NCBI RefSeq assembly: GCF_900659615.1 | Contig: NZ_CAACUY010000010.1 | Location: 43,894-107,893 of the forward strand | Length of the DNA stretch: 64,000 nucleotides | Reading direction: 5' to 3' | From: Actinomadura fibrosa | GTDB taxonomy: Bacteria; Actinomycetota; Actinomycetes; Streptosporangiales; Streptosporangiaceae | Shown: positions 1 through 7,430 of the stretch, one piece after another | How positions within the stretch are numbered: position 1 is the stretch's first letter | Layout: the number at the start of each line of letters is the position of its first letter | Position numbers and translations under genes: made by a program | The notes under the pieces: generated by a model | What the model was told of the DNA's origin: nothing | Seen by the model: only the letters and a program-made list of their open reading frames with translations | Database searches by the model: none

Positions 1-393
1 CACCAGATCGCCGACCACACCCTCACCCACCCGATCAACCTGCCCGCGCTGCCCGCCGCACGCATCCAGCAGGAGATCGCCGAGACCCACGACCGGATCG
101 CCCAGGCGTGCTCGGTCGCCCCGCGCTTCTTCCGCTCCCCCGGCGGCGCCTGGTCGCCGCAGGTCCTGGAGATCGCCGCCGCCCACCAGATGATCTGCGT
201 GGGCTGGGGGGTGGACCCCCGCGACTGGGCCCGTCCCGGCATCCCGCACATCACCGGGAGCCTTGAGCAGGCCAAGGCCGGCGACATTCTGCTATGCCAC
301 GACGGCGGCGGCGACCGCTCCCAGACCGTCGCCGCGCTCCGCACCGCCATCCCCGCCCTCAAGCAGCGCGGCCTCACCTTCGTCGCCCTCTGA
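1..393 (+). CDS. Polysaccharide deacetylase (NodB domain), C-terminal part
   Basis: The gene enters from the left edge, so the start is not seen; 130 residues remain before the TGA. They carry the later NodB-domain motifs in order: HTLTH near residue 6 (metal-binding His pair), RSPGG near 44 (catalytic-groove Arg), the W..D..DW stretch near 67, and LLCHDGGG near 98 (final catalytic His). This family de-N-acetylates cell-wall or extracellular aminosugar polymers such as peptidoglycan or chitin oligomers. Cell location cannot be judged without the N terminus. Family assignment is firm; substrate is unknown. Confidence 0.9.
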   Translation, partial: HQIADHTLTHPINLPALPAARIQQEIAETHDRIAQACSVAPRFFRSPGGAWSPQVLEIAAAHQMICVGWGVDPRDWARPGIPHITGSLEQAKAGDILLCHDGGGDRSQTVAALRTAIPALKQRGLTFVAL

Positions 394-491
394 CATCAAG
401 CACCGCGCCGTACCGCGACAGGGCACGGCTCACAATTCCCAGCCGCACGCCCTTACCTTCTCGCCGAGATCACTGCGGACGAGCGACTACG

Positions 492-513
492 CCCCAGCGA
501 CCGCTCGCTGGGG
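492..513. terminator. Hairpin downstream of the deacetylase gene
   Basis: A perfect 9-bp inverted repeat, CCCCAGCGA and TCGCTGGGG, is separated by 4 bases about 100 bases after the deacetylase stop. There is no T tract, which is common for actinomycete terminators. It is the only structure seen in the gene-free stretch 394-688. Confidence 0.4.
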
Positions 514-688
514 CCAGAGGGCATCGTTCACCCAACGTGAGCCGGGATAGTTCGCCTTCTGCTGGTCGTTGCTGGACACGGCACCGCACAGCTCGGCATG
601 TCAGATGCCACGCGCACCGGGCAGGACATTCGTCCGGCTCAGCTCTCGTCGATGCCGCCGTGGGCGCGGGTCGTCCTGCGTCTTCCCG

Positions 689-1168
689 CTAGAGATCTTT
701 GATCGTGCAGATCAAAGCGGCCAGCGACACCCGCGCCGAGCCACGCGCGGTCACCTTCACGATCGGCGTGCGGCCGCGCCGTCCCCGCAGGTAACACACC
801 CCGCCGACGGTGTAACCGACCCCGAACTCGGACGTGATCAGCTCGGTGATCCGGGCCAGCGTCCAGCCCTGGTCGTCGTCCCAGCCGTGTACGGCGGCGC
901 CGGCCTCCAGCAACGCCTGCAACCGGGTCAGCTGCCAATCGTCCAGGCGGCAGCGGGCACCGGCGGCGCCCTCGGACAACAACGCCTCGCGGCCGCCGGC
1001 GGCCAGCGCCCGCCGCCACCGGTTGGCCGACACCACCGTCACCCGGAAGTACCGCGCCACCTGCGCATCGATGGCGCCGTCCTCGATCATGTCCGCAGCC
1101 CGCAACCGCACCACCTCACGCCGCGACCGCTCCGTGGCGTCCAAACCACCACCATCGGGATACCGCAT
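689..1168 (-). pseudogene. IS630-type transposase remnant with internal deletion
   Basis: The N-terminal half is a normal IS630 helix-turn-helix region ([18 protein letters not shown] onward, with [19 protein letters not shown] as recognition part). After [10 protein letters not shown] the sequence jumps to [20 protein letters not shown], which in full-length relatives lies beyond the first catalytic Asp of the DDE domain. It then ends at ICTIKDL inside the terminal repeat. The first catalytic acidic region and the whole C-terminal half are therefore missing. An upstream start at 1204 is possible. Confidence 0.7.
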
Positions 1169-1241
1169 ACCGCCGACCAAGCCTTCCGAGCAGCCGGCGT
1201 CCATTCCCCGGCAAGATAACCCCCGCCTCCAAAGATCTCTA
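690..1241. mobile_element. MITE-like IS630-family derivative, about 0.55 kb
   Basis: The ends are perfect 13-bp inverted repeats, CTAGAGATCTTTG at 689-701 and CAAAGATCTCTAG at 1230-1242. A TA dinucleotide sits at each tip (690-691 and 1240-1241), the duplication expected of IS630/mariner elements. Inside is only a shrunken transposase gene on the minus strand whose stop codon lies in the left terminal repeat. The element is about half the size of a complete IS630 copy, so it should be immobile alone but could be moved by a full-length relative using the same ends. Confidence 0.7.
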
Positions 1242-1304
1242 GTAGGCGGGGATGGCCGCTGCTCCGGCGTGGTTTTGCCTGTCGTGGACGTCTAATCTGG
1301 CCTG

Positions 1305-2141
1305 ATGGCAGCCTTTCCGGGATTCGGCGTGCTGCTGGCACGTCTACTCGACCACCGGCGGATGGCCATCGGTTCGCTGGCCCAGACCGCTGGTGTTTCC
1401 GAGTTCGAGCTGCGGAGCGTCCTCAGTGGCCGTCAACCCGGTCCTGCGATGCTTAAGGCGCTGGCTCCAGCGTTGAATCTGCATGCGGCGGATCTCTTCG
1501 CGGTCGCCGGCCTGGCGGTTCCGGACGAGCTTGCCCCGGTGGACGCATCGGCTAGCCGGTACGTCGAGGATCTGGTGACGGACGCGATCTGCCTTCCGCA
1601 GGACCAACGCTCCCAGCTTCACCGGCTGATTCGAAGCCTGCCCCAAGAGCCGCGCAAGAGTCCCTTCAAGGCCTCCAGGGTGTTCGACCCGCACGAGGCG
1701 GGGTTTGGCGCGATGGTCGGGAACATGCTGTACGCCAACCGGAACCTGGGCCCGGCGGGAGCAGCCAAGGTGCTTGCGTGTACCTCGAATGGCCGCATGT
1801 ACGTAGCCGCTTCCACGATTTTGCGCATCGCCTCGGGCAAGAGTGAGTTGACCTCGGACCGGCTGGCCAACATGGCCACCCTGCTGGATTTCCCCGTTAG
1901 CGATCTCGCCGCGATCACCGGTATCGTAGTGCCCGACGAATCTGTTCGCGAGGATCCAGCAGCCGCCGACGTGGCGGCGCTGATCTGGGAGGCGCGGCGC
2001 TTGACCACCGAGCAGATGCGCGTTGTCTGCGATCAGGCCGACGCCATGCGGTTGCAGATACCAGACGACGCCATCGACCGGAAGTTCTTTCGGGCGAACC
2101 CTTACAGAACCACATTGAGGAGCCGTCTTCGATCCTCATGA
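1305..2141 (+). CDS. Helix-turn-helix protein, two XRE-like halves
   Basis: The product is 278 residues and probably cytoplasmic. Residues about 8-65 read as a Cro/CI-type HTH (LAQTAGVSEFELRSVLSGR). A second similar segment lies near 160-210 (STILRIASGKSELTSDRLANMATLL), each followed by a 'DLA.I.G..VP' linker. This suggests internal duplication of a DNA-binding unit. No effector domain is seen. It stands alone just right of the IS630 derivative and converges on the sigma factor gene. A role in transcription or plasmid/phage-type control is an inference; targets are unknown. Confidence 0.65.
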   Translation: MAAFPGFGVLLARLLDHRRMAIGSLAQTAGVSEFELRSVLSGRQPGPAMLKALAPALNLHAADLFAVAGLAVPDELAPVDASASRYVEDLVTDAICLPQDQRSQLHRLIRSLPQEPRKSPFKASRVFDPHEAGFGAMVGNMLYANRNLGPAGAAKVLACTSNGRMYVAASTILRIASGKSELTSDRLANMATLLDFPVSDLAAITGIVVPDESVREDPAAADVAALIWEARRLTTEQMRVVCDQADAMRLQIPDDAIDRKFFRANPYRTTLRSRLRSS

Positions 2142-2239
2142 CCGAGCGAGGTGTGGTGCGGGTGATGGTGGCGAGGGGTGCCGCCCGGACCGGCCGTCCG
2201 CACGTTCGTCCCCACTTCACCCGGTCGCCCGAGCGGCGG

Positions 2240-3193
2240 TCAGGCGGCGGAGACCGCGGCGATCTTGGCGGGGTTCATCATCCACAGGACCCGGCCGATG
2301 CCGCGCTCGGAGGCATCGACGGTCAGGACGGTGAAGACCTCGCCGCCGCGGCGCAGCAGCGCGGCCGCCTGCCCGTTGAGGGTGGCCCATTCGACGTCGA
2401 CGCCGTCCCAGAACCGATCCGCGAACGCCGTGACGTACTTGGCGACCCGGATCGCGCCCACCACGGGGAAGCGGGACGCCCGGGCCGCGCCGCCGCCGTC
2501 GGAGTAGCTGACCGCGTCCGCGGCGAGGAGGTCCTCCAGGGCGGCGAGGTCGCCGGCGCGGGCGGCGGCGACGAAGGCGGTCAGCAGCCTGCGCTGCTCG
2601 GCCCCGGTCACCGGCGCCCGCCGCTCGGACCGCAGGTGCTTGCGGGCCCGGCTGACGAGCTGCCGCGCCGCCGCCTCGCCGACCTGCACGATCGCGGCGA
2701 TCTGCGGGTACGGATAGTCGAACGCCTCCCGCAGCACGTAGGCGGCGCGCTCGGTCGGCGACAGCCGCTCCAGCAGCATCAGCACCGCGAGGTCGAGCGC
2801 CTCGCCCCGTTCGGCGCCGAGGTACGGGTCGGCGCCGGTGTCGACGGGTTCGGGCAGCCAGGGGCCGACGTAGGTCTCCCGCCGGACCCGGGCGGACCGC
2901 AGGACGTTGATCGCCAGCCGCGTGGCCGCCGTCGCCAGGAACGCCGCGGGGTCGGCCACGGCGGCGCGGTCGCAGGCCTGCCAGCGCAGCCAGACCTCCT
3001 GCACCAGGTCCTCGGCCTCGGCGGCGCTGCCCAGCATCCGGTACGCGATACCGAACAGGCGCGGCCGCACCTCGGCGAAGACCGCGGCGGCACGGTCGAG
3101 ATCGTCCGACGGCACGGCGCCCGGACCGCTCCGTGCGCCCGGACCGTGCGCCGCGCCCGGACCGTGCGCCGCCTGCGAGTCGTCCGCCACCAT
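2240..3193 (-). CDS. sigJ: ECF41-family RNA polymerase sigma factor (SigJ-like)
   Basis: The 317-residue product has sigma region 2 (about 30-100, AEDLVQEVWLRW), the ECF41 linker motif WLPEP (112-116), region 4 (about 140-190) and a SnoaL-like C-terminal domain with DGGG (232-235) and an NPDKL-like NPAKI near the end. In ECF41 factors this C-terminal domain tunes activity in place of a separate anti-sigma factor. ATG 3193 is preferred over the TTG at 3256 because a GAGGG ribosome site precedes it and the predicted promoter -10 covers 3252-3255. The N terminus is low-complexity, encoded by about three copies of a GCGCCCGGACCGTGCGCC unit (3118-3175). Confidence 0.88.
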   Translation of the reverse strand: MVADDSQAAHGPGAAHGPGARSGPGAVPSDDLDRAAAVFAEVRPRLFGIAYRMLGSAAEAEDLVQEVWLRWQACDRAAVADPAAFLATAATRLAINVLRSARVRRETYVGPWLPEPVDTGADPYLGAERGEALDLAVLMLLERLSPTERAAYVLREAFDYPYPQIAAIVQVGEAAARQLVSRARKHLRSERRAPVTGAEQRRLLTAFVAAARAGDLAALEDLLAADAVSYSDGGGAARASRFPVVGAIRVAKYVTAFADRFWDGVDVEWATLNGQAAALLRRGGEVFTVLTVDASERGIGRVLWMMNPAKIAAVSAA

Positions 3194-3251
3194 GATCGCC
3201 CTCGTTCCGGATCGCGGGCCGGTCCGGTCGCACCCGCCCTCGCACAGCTCA

Positions 3252-3278
3252 GACAAGCGAGGCCGGGGTCCTGTGACA
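3252..3278 (-). promoter_or_regulatory. ECF41-type promoter of the sigma factor gene
   Basis: On the minus strand TGTCACA (3278-3272) is followed after exactly 16 bases by TGTC (3255-3252). The ECF41 consensus known from other bacteria is TGTCACA-N16-CGTC. The -10 lies about 60 bases before ATG 3193. It implies positive autoregulation. Confidence 0.75.
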
Positions 3279-3406
3279 ACCGGCGCCGATGACCTCGTGG
3301 ACGCGGTCGAAGGAACGCCGAGCCGTCACAGGTCCTACCCGGATCCGGCGGACGCATCGCGCGGCTGCGGGAATCCGCGACGCCCGCGCGACGCGTCCGC
3401 CACGCC

Positions 3407-4045
3407 TCACCCAGATCGGCCGTCCACGGCGTCGAGGATGGCGGCCGCCACGGCGCCGAACTGCGAGGCGCCGGTGACCTCCCGGGTCCCGCGGGAGGAG
3501 GCCCGCTCGTCCATGAACCGGATCGCCTCGGCCGGGATGTTGCGGTCGTCGCCGCCGAACACGAACCAGGAAGGCCTGGTGTGCCACCCCGGCCCGCTCA
3601 CATCGAGCGCGTCGAGGTCGGCGCAGAACTGGTGGTGGTACTTCTCCTCGTCGATCCGGAACTCGACGCCGCCGGACGCGACCGGGTAGGCGACAAGTGC
3701 GCTGGCCAGGATACTGCCCTCGAACTCGCCGGACAGTTGCAGGGCGCTCTCGCCGGCCTCGGGGGCGAAGGCGCCGACGTAGACCAGCGAGCGGACGGCC
3801 GGGTCGCCGACCACCGCAGTGATCACCGTGCCGCCGTAGGAGTGGCCGGCGAGGACCACAAGACGGCCGATCCCGGCGACGACGTCGCGCACGTGCGCGG
3901 CGTCGCCCGCCAGGTCGCGCAGCGGGTTGGCCACGGCGAGGGCGCAGAGCCCGTGGCCGTTCAGACGCCGGGTGACGCGGTCCCATCTCGCCGATCCGGT
4001 GAACGCTCCATGGACCAGGACGACGACTGGCTTCCCGGTGGCCAC
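3407..4045 (-). CDS. Alpha/beta hydrolase, small esterase-like, altered His
   Basis: From GTG 4045 (GGAG about 10 bases upstream) the product is 212 residues. The fold is clear: VVLVHGAF (8-15) forms the oxyanion side, GHSYGG (67-72) is the nucleophile elbow with Ser69, and FGGDDRNIP supplies the Asp region. The position where relatives have the catalytic His (usually GASH near the C terminus) reads TGASQF, so His appears to be Gln. The protein may be inactive as a hydrolase or use another His. It lies in the probable ECF41 regulon after the SDR gene. An upstream GTG at 4240 would add a tail belonging to a decayed cupin gene. Confidence 0.7.
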   Translation of the reverse strand: MATGKPVVVLVHGAFTGSARWDRVTRRLNGHGLCALAVANPLRDLAGDAAHVRDVVAGIGRLVVLAGHSYGGTVITAVVGDPAVRSLVYVGAFAPEAGESALQLSGEFEGSILASALVAYPVASGGVEFRIDEEKYHHQFCADLDALDVSGPGWHTRPSWFVFGGDDRNIPAEAIRFMDERASSRGTREVTGASQFGAVAAAILDAVDGRSG

Positions 4046-4287
4046 GTGTTGTCCGCTCCGGTGCTCAGTGCGGCCCGGAGGACCGCGATGGCCTGGATGG
4101 TCGCGGCCCGGGAGTCCTGGGTGCCGCGGATGCCGACGCGGCGGCGCGCCGGGGCCTCCGGGCGGGCACTCGATGACCACGGTCATCGCGTGCGCACCGG
4201 CCGGAACGAAGGGCGGCTCGATCTGAGCACGGTCTGCCACGCGGTCAACCGGGGCTCCGGCGCGGCGGCGGACTCAGAACCGGACAT
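4046..4287 (-). pseudogene. Decayed cupin-like gene between SDR and hydrolase genes
   Basis: A strong AGGAGG site precedes ATG 4287 (MSGSESAAAPEPRLTAWQTVL), which stops after 34 codons. Shifted by one frame, the same DNA reads IEPPFVPAGAHAMTVVIEC followed by PPGGPGAPPRRHP. This is the start of a small actinobacterial cupin family whose metal site is normally PPHRHP, so one His is also lost. The rest of the domain is absent. Cupins are among the usual partners of ECF41 factors, which fits the location. Identification rests on about 45 residues over two frames. Confidence 0.4.
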
Positions 4288-4323
4288 CGACGAACCTCCT
4301 CGACGCGTCAGTGCGGACGGCGG

Positions 4324-5082
4324 TCACTTGACGGGGTTCGCGGCCAGCCAGTCGGCGTAGGTGATCTCGCCGAGGGTCGCGGCACCCTCGTCGGGGACGA
4401 GGTCGCGCTCGCGCATCTCGGCGCCGAAGTAGTGCGCGTGCGGGTCGGTGACCACCTCGCGCGGATCGCCCCACGCCGCCAGCGCCCTGCGGAAGAACTC
4501 GTCCATCCGGGACACCTCGGGGCCGGCGATCTGGATCCGGCCGTTCAGCGGCGCGCCCGCCGCGGTCCTGGCGATCGTCCGGGACACCTCCTCGCCGGCG
4601 ATCGGCTGGAAGAGCACCGGCGGCATCGGGACGGTGTCGCCGCCGGCGGCGGCCTCGTCGGCGATCCTGCGCCCGAACTCGAAGAACTGCGTCGCGTGCA
4701 CCAGCGAGAACGGGATCGGCGACTCCTCGATCAGCCTCTCCTGCGCGAGCTTCGCCCGGAAGTAGCCGATGTCGGGCCGCCGGTCGGTGTTCACGATCGT
4801 CAGCGCGACGTGGTGGCCCACGCCCGCCTTCCGCTCCGCCGCCAGCAGGTTGCCGGTCGAGGTCGTGAAGAAGTGCAGCACCGCCTCGTCCTCGAAGGAC
4901 GGGGAGTTGGACACGTCGACCACCACGGACGCGCCCTCCAGCACCTCGGCCAGCCCCTCGCCGGTGAGGGTGTCGACGCCGGTGTTCGGCGCCGCCGGCA
5001 CCGCCTCGTGCCCGTGCCGCCGGAGCTCTTGCACGGCCTTCGAGCCGATCAGGCCGGTGCCGCCGATGACCACGATCTTCAT
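4324..5082 (-). CDS. NmrA-type NAD(P)-binding SDR, ECF41 target
   Basis: The 252-residue product opens with the dinucleotide-binding GGTGLIGS (7-14). It continues as an atypical SDR/NmrA-like oxidoreductase (VVVDVSNSPSFED, TIVNTDRRPDIGYFRAK, FSLVHATQFFEF), a family annotated as NAD(P)H-binding oxidoreductase or sensor. GGAGG lies 8 bases before the ATG. NAD(P)-dependent epimerase/oxidoreductases are a standard regulated partner of ECF41 sigma factors, and a matching promoter lies at 5135-5161. Substrate is unknown; a role in oxidative or redox stress is inference from that regulon type. Confidence 0.82.
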   Translation of the reverse strand: MKIVVIGGTGLIGSKAVQELRRHGHEAVPAAPNTGVDTLTGEGLAEVLEGASVVVDVSNSPSFEDEAVLHFFTTSTGNLLAAERKAGVGHHVALTIVNTDRRPDIGYFRAKLAQERLIEESPIPFSLVHATQFFEFGRRIADEAAAGGDTVPMPPVLFQPIAGEEVSRTIARTAAGAPLNGRIQIAGPEVSRMDEFFRRALAAWGDPREVVTDPHAHYFGAEMRERDLVPDEGAATLGEITYADWLAANPVK

Positions 5083-5134
5083 GAGAGTCCCTCCGGTTCG
5101 CCGGGCCGTCGGTCACCGCCCGGTCGCCAGCTAA

Positions 5135-5161
5135 GACAGGGCACCCGTCCGGGCTGTGACG
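5135..5161 (-). promoter_or_regulatory. ECF41-type promoter of the SDR gene
   Basis: On the minus strand CGTCACA (5161-5155) and TGTC (5138-5135) are spaced by exactly 16 bases, one mismatch from the sigma gene promoter. The -10 lies about 50 bases before the SDR ATG, the same layout as the sigma gene promoter. Confidence 0.72.
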
Positions 5162-5205
5162 GCTCCGGCGAAAGAATCCGGGACGCGGTCGGGTCCGGCG
5201 CAGCC

Positions 5206-5232
5206 CGTCACAAACGCGGGCGCGGCCCTGTC
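5206..5232 (+). promoter_or_regulatory. Third ECF41-type promoter, divergent
   Basis: On the plus strand CGTCACA (5206-5212), a 16-base spacer, and TGTC (5229-5232) repeat the arrangement of the SDR promoter, including a shared GCCCTGTCTT around the -10. It fires toward 5233-5532, where no convincing gene is present. Confidence 0.6.
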
Positions 5233-5532
5233 TTCGCGGCATGGCGCGAAAACGGGAGCAAGCCGTGCCGCCAGCAGGTGCCGGGTGCCGGATCCGGGTG
5301 ACCGCGCGCGATCGACGAGCCGCACCGCGCCTCGAGCCAGCTCGAACCCGCTGTTCGACCTCGCGAAGCACACGGCTGCCCACTCAGAGGATCCCGTCCT
5401 CCAGGCACAGTCGCTTGGCCTTGCGGCACAGCTCGACAGCGCGTCATCGAAACCCGGTGGAGGACATGGCCAACGGCGCGGCCCTCCTAAAGCGGACACG
5501 GTGCACCGGGCAGGTACGCCTCAGCCCCGGCT
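5233..5532. other. Gene-free stretch after a divergent ECF41 promoter
   Basis: No frame on either strand gives a recognisable protein; an ATG at 5241 opens an arginine-rich frame without family features. The region may hold a lost target gene or a non-coding transcript from the promoter at 5206-5232. Confidence 0.4.
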
Positions 5533-5943
5533 TCAGTGGTGGGGGGTGTCGGATAGGCGGCCGGTGAGGCGATCCTCGGCCTGGCCCCAGATCAGCCGCC
5601 GATCGAACCGCTCGGCCGTCCAGGCTGTGGTGAAGAGCGCCCCGGCGTCACGGAAGTCCCGGACGACCCGCCGGTGGGCAGGAGAGCGAACAAAACGCTG
5701 GAGATCGGCCGGCTCGCACCACACCGACACCGAGATCTGGCGCCGCACGTCGGCCGCGGCGGCGAACCACAGGCCGAGCGCTCCGTCCATTTCCGGCCAG
5801 CCGTGCCGCAGCCGCATTCCGGCCATCGCCACACGCGGGACGTCGCGGACCCGATGCACAAAGTAATCGTTCATGCTGACATGCACCGGGCCAGCGATGT
5901 CCTGTCCGTTCCCGTCTTTCCAGAGCCGCACGAATAACGTCAT
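5533..5943 (-). CDS. Small dimeric alpha/beta-barrel (monooxygenase-like) protein
   Basis: From ATG 5943 the product is 136 residues. Features such as GALGLWFAAAADVRR, SVSVWCEPADLQRFVRSPAH and RDFRDAGALFTTAW resemble the ferredoxin-like ABM/DUF3291 group, in which small homodimeric barrels oxidise or bind aromatic compounds. No cofactor-binding motif is present, as is usual for that group. It lies 42 bases downstream of a broken TetR gene on the same strand and was probably its regulated partner. Function beyond the fold is not assigned. Confidence 0.6.
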   Translation of the reverse strand: MTLFVRLWKDGNGQDIAGPVHVSMNDYFVHRVRDVPRVAMAGMRLRHGWPEMDGALGLWFAAAADVRRQISVSVWCEPADLQRFVRSPAHRRVVRDFRDAGALFTTAWTAERFDRRLIWGQAEDRLTGRLSDTPHH

Positions 5944-5985
5944 AAGGTCGACCGTACGATATTGAGCCAGATACAAGTGTATTGG

Positions 5986-6617
5986 TCAGGTGGACGGGGC
6001 ACGGCGGTAAAGGTCGGTCGTCGCGGCGTTCCAGCGGGCGAGCTGCTCGGGGCCGAAGAACGGCTCGGGCGACTGGCGGCTGATCGCCGGTTCGAAGGAC
6101 ACGCAGGCCAGGTTGAACACCCCGCGTGGATCGCGGCCCAGTCCCAGTCAGCGTCGGCGCGCGAACGCCCGTAGCGATCGAGCGGGGCCAGCCAGTCGGC
6201 GCGCGCGATCTGGACCAGCGCGTCGAAGATCCTCACCGCGTCCCAATCCCCCTCGGCGAGGGCTCGCGCAAGGTACCGCAGCGCGACCGTGTTGCCACGG
6301 ATCCAGCTCGTCACCGTATCGCCCACCAAGCCCCAAGCCGCCTCGTTCGCGCCGTCCCGGACGGGGTCACGGAAGGTCTCCACGGCGCCGGCGATCACGT
6401 AGGCCTTGACCGCCTCGCGCAGCCGGGCCTTGGTCCGAAGTGATGCTGGACGAGACCCGGCGACAGTCCGGCGGCGGCCGCCACGTCGCGGATCGACGTC
6501 ACCGCGACGCCTTGGCGGCGAACCCTGCAACGCCACGTTCCGGATACGCGCGTAGGTGTTCGGATCCGATGGCTGAGCGGGCGACTGCGAGTTGTTCACG
6601 CTTGCAGAGCCGACCAC
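5986..6617 (-). pseudogene. TetR-family regulator broken by single-base deletions
   Basis: GTG 6617 has a good GAGGAGG site and starts VGSASVNNSQSPAQPSDPNT. The HTH is complete only when read over three frames: NTYARIRNVALQG, then FAAK, then GVAVTSIRDVAAAAGLSPG plus LVQHHFG, then TKARLREAVKAYVIAGAV. The C terminus needs one more shift after AAIHAG to read VFNLACVSFEPAISRQ and end at TGA 5986. Each break is explained by one missing base in a G- or C-run, four in total. The gene is either a recent pseudogene or affected by sequencing error in homopolymers. Confidence 0.65.
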
Positions 6618-6893
6618 AGCCACCTCCTCGCTCCGGACGCGCGCCGCGCACGCCGGCCCGGTGGGTGACGCTGGCCGGTCCGACGCTCGGCGTCCGGAGC
6701 AGCGGGGAGACATCGGCGTCCCGGTGGTGCCATACCGGGTCCGCCACGCTGGCTCTCGGCGTACAGCCTCGGCATGCGTTCAGCCCTGCCGGCGCACGAC
6801 ACGGTACCGCGCGGGCGTCACGCCAACTCCCGTGTGTCTAGAAACCACTCAGAGTGCGCCGGACGGGATGCGTGGAGCCTTCGCGGTGGCAAA

Positions 6894-6992
6894 TCAGCCC
6901 GACAGGTCCTGTGCTCGCGCCTTCTCGTCGAGCAGGGTCGCCACGGTGTGGCGCAGGACGTGCGGGTGCACCGCCTCGGCGCGTACGCGCAC
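6894..6992 (-). pseudogene. Tyrosine recombinase C-terminal fragment
   Basis: Reading leftward the frame gives AEAVHPHVLRHTVATLLDEK followed by ARAQDLSG and a stop. HPHVLRHTVATLL matches the HxLRH box with the second catalytic Arg of tyrosine recombinases/phage integrases. The catalytic Tyr region and everything upstream are missing. Confidence 0.55.
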
Positions 6993-7070
6993 CCTAACCA
7001 CCACCAAGGGGTTAACCAGAGGAATCAACCACCACCACGAGATGCGGTGTTCGCAGCGATGGAGGTAATC

Positions 7071-7160
7071 GTGAAGGTGACTCGTCGACGGGCGCAGGGG
7101 CCAGCGGAGGAGCGGCTGGCGGGTGTTCTGGGGAGGATGCTGCCCGGCGCGGTGTCGTGA
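7071..7160 (+). CDS. Possible 29-residue small protein
   Basis: GTG 7071 follows GGAGG at a 5-base spacing and opens MKVTRRRAQGPAEERLAGVL, ending at TGA 7158-7160. It is basic at the N terminus and has no recognised family. The ribosome site is the only positive evidence; it may be a leftover of a longer gene. Confidence 0.2.
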   Translation: MKVTRRRAQGPAEERLAGVLGRMLPGAVS

Positions 7161-7430
7161 AGTGATCGGGTTCGCTGTCTTCGGCAGTGGCGTCTAGCAG
7201 CCCTCCTTGGCTGGGCTCAGCCGCATGACGCTCAGGCCTCCGGGTTGGGCGAGCCGTAGAGGATCGATGGAGGGCATCTCACCGTCTCCATCCCGCCCCC
7301 CGACTCACTCACGCGGTGCTCTTCGTAGCCGACGCATGTCCGGGTTGGGTCACGGGGTGCACTGCGCCGCCACCTCTGGCGTCGACTGTCTGCACGGTCG
7401 CGTGCATCTGGGCATTCGCGGGGAGATGCC

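Larger units (their letters stand above)
6618..7430. other. Long gap with integrase fragment and direct repeats
   Basis: No intact gene is supported here. Two exact copies of AACCACCACCA lie at 6996-7006 and 7027-7037, 31 bases apart (three helical turns), flanking GGGGTTAACC. A minus-strand integrase fragment (6894-6992) and a possible tiny gene (7071-7160) are listed separately. The arrangement suggests the scar of a lost mobile element. Confidence 0.5.

Noticed and set aside
3118..3175. GC-rich repeated units considered as a regulatory array
   Set aside because: They encode the low-complexity Gly/Pro/Ala/His N terminus of the sigma factor and are adequately explained as a coding microsatellite.
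3194..3256. Longer start for the ECF41 sigma factor at TTG 3256
   Set aside because: The TTG lies in the predicted promoter -10 and lacks a ribosome site; ATG 3193 has GAGGG at good spacing.
4046..4240. N-terminal extension of the alpha/beta hydrolase from GTG 4240
   Set aside because: The extra 65 residues read as part of a cupin-like remnant and then as low-complexity Pro/Arg sequence; the hydrolase fold starts at GKPVVVLVHG.
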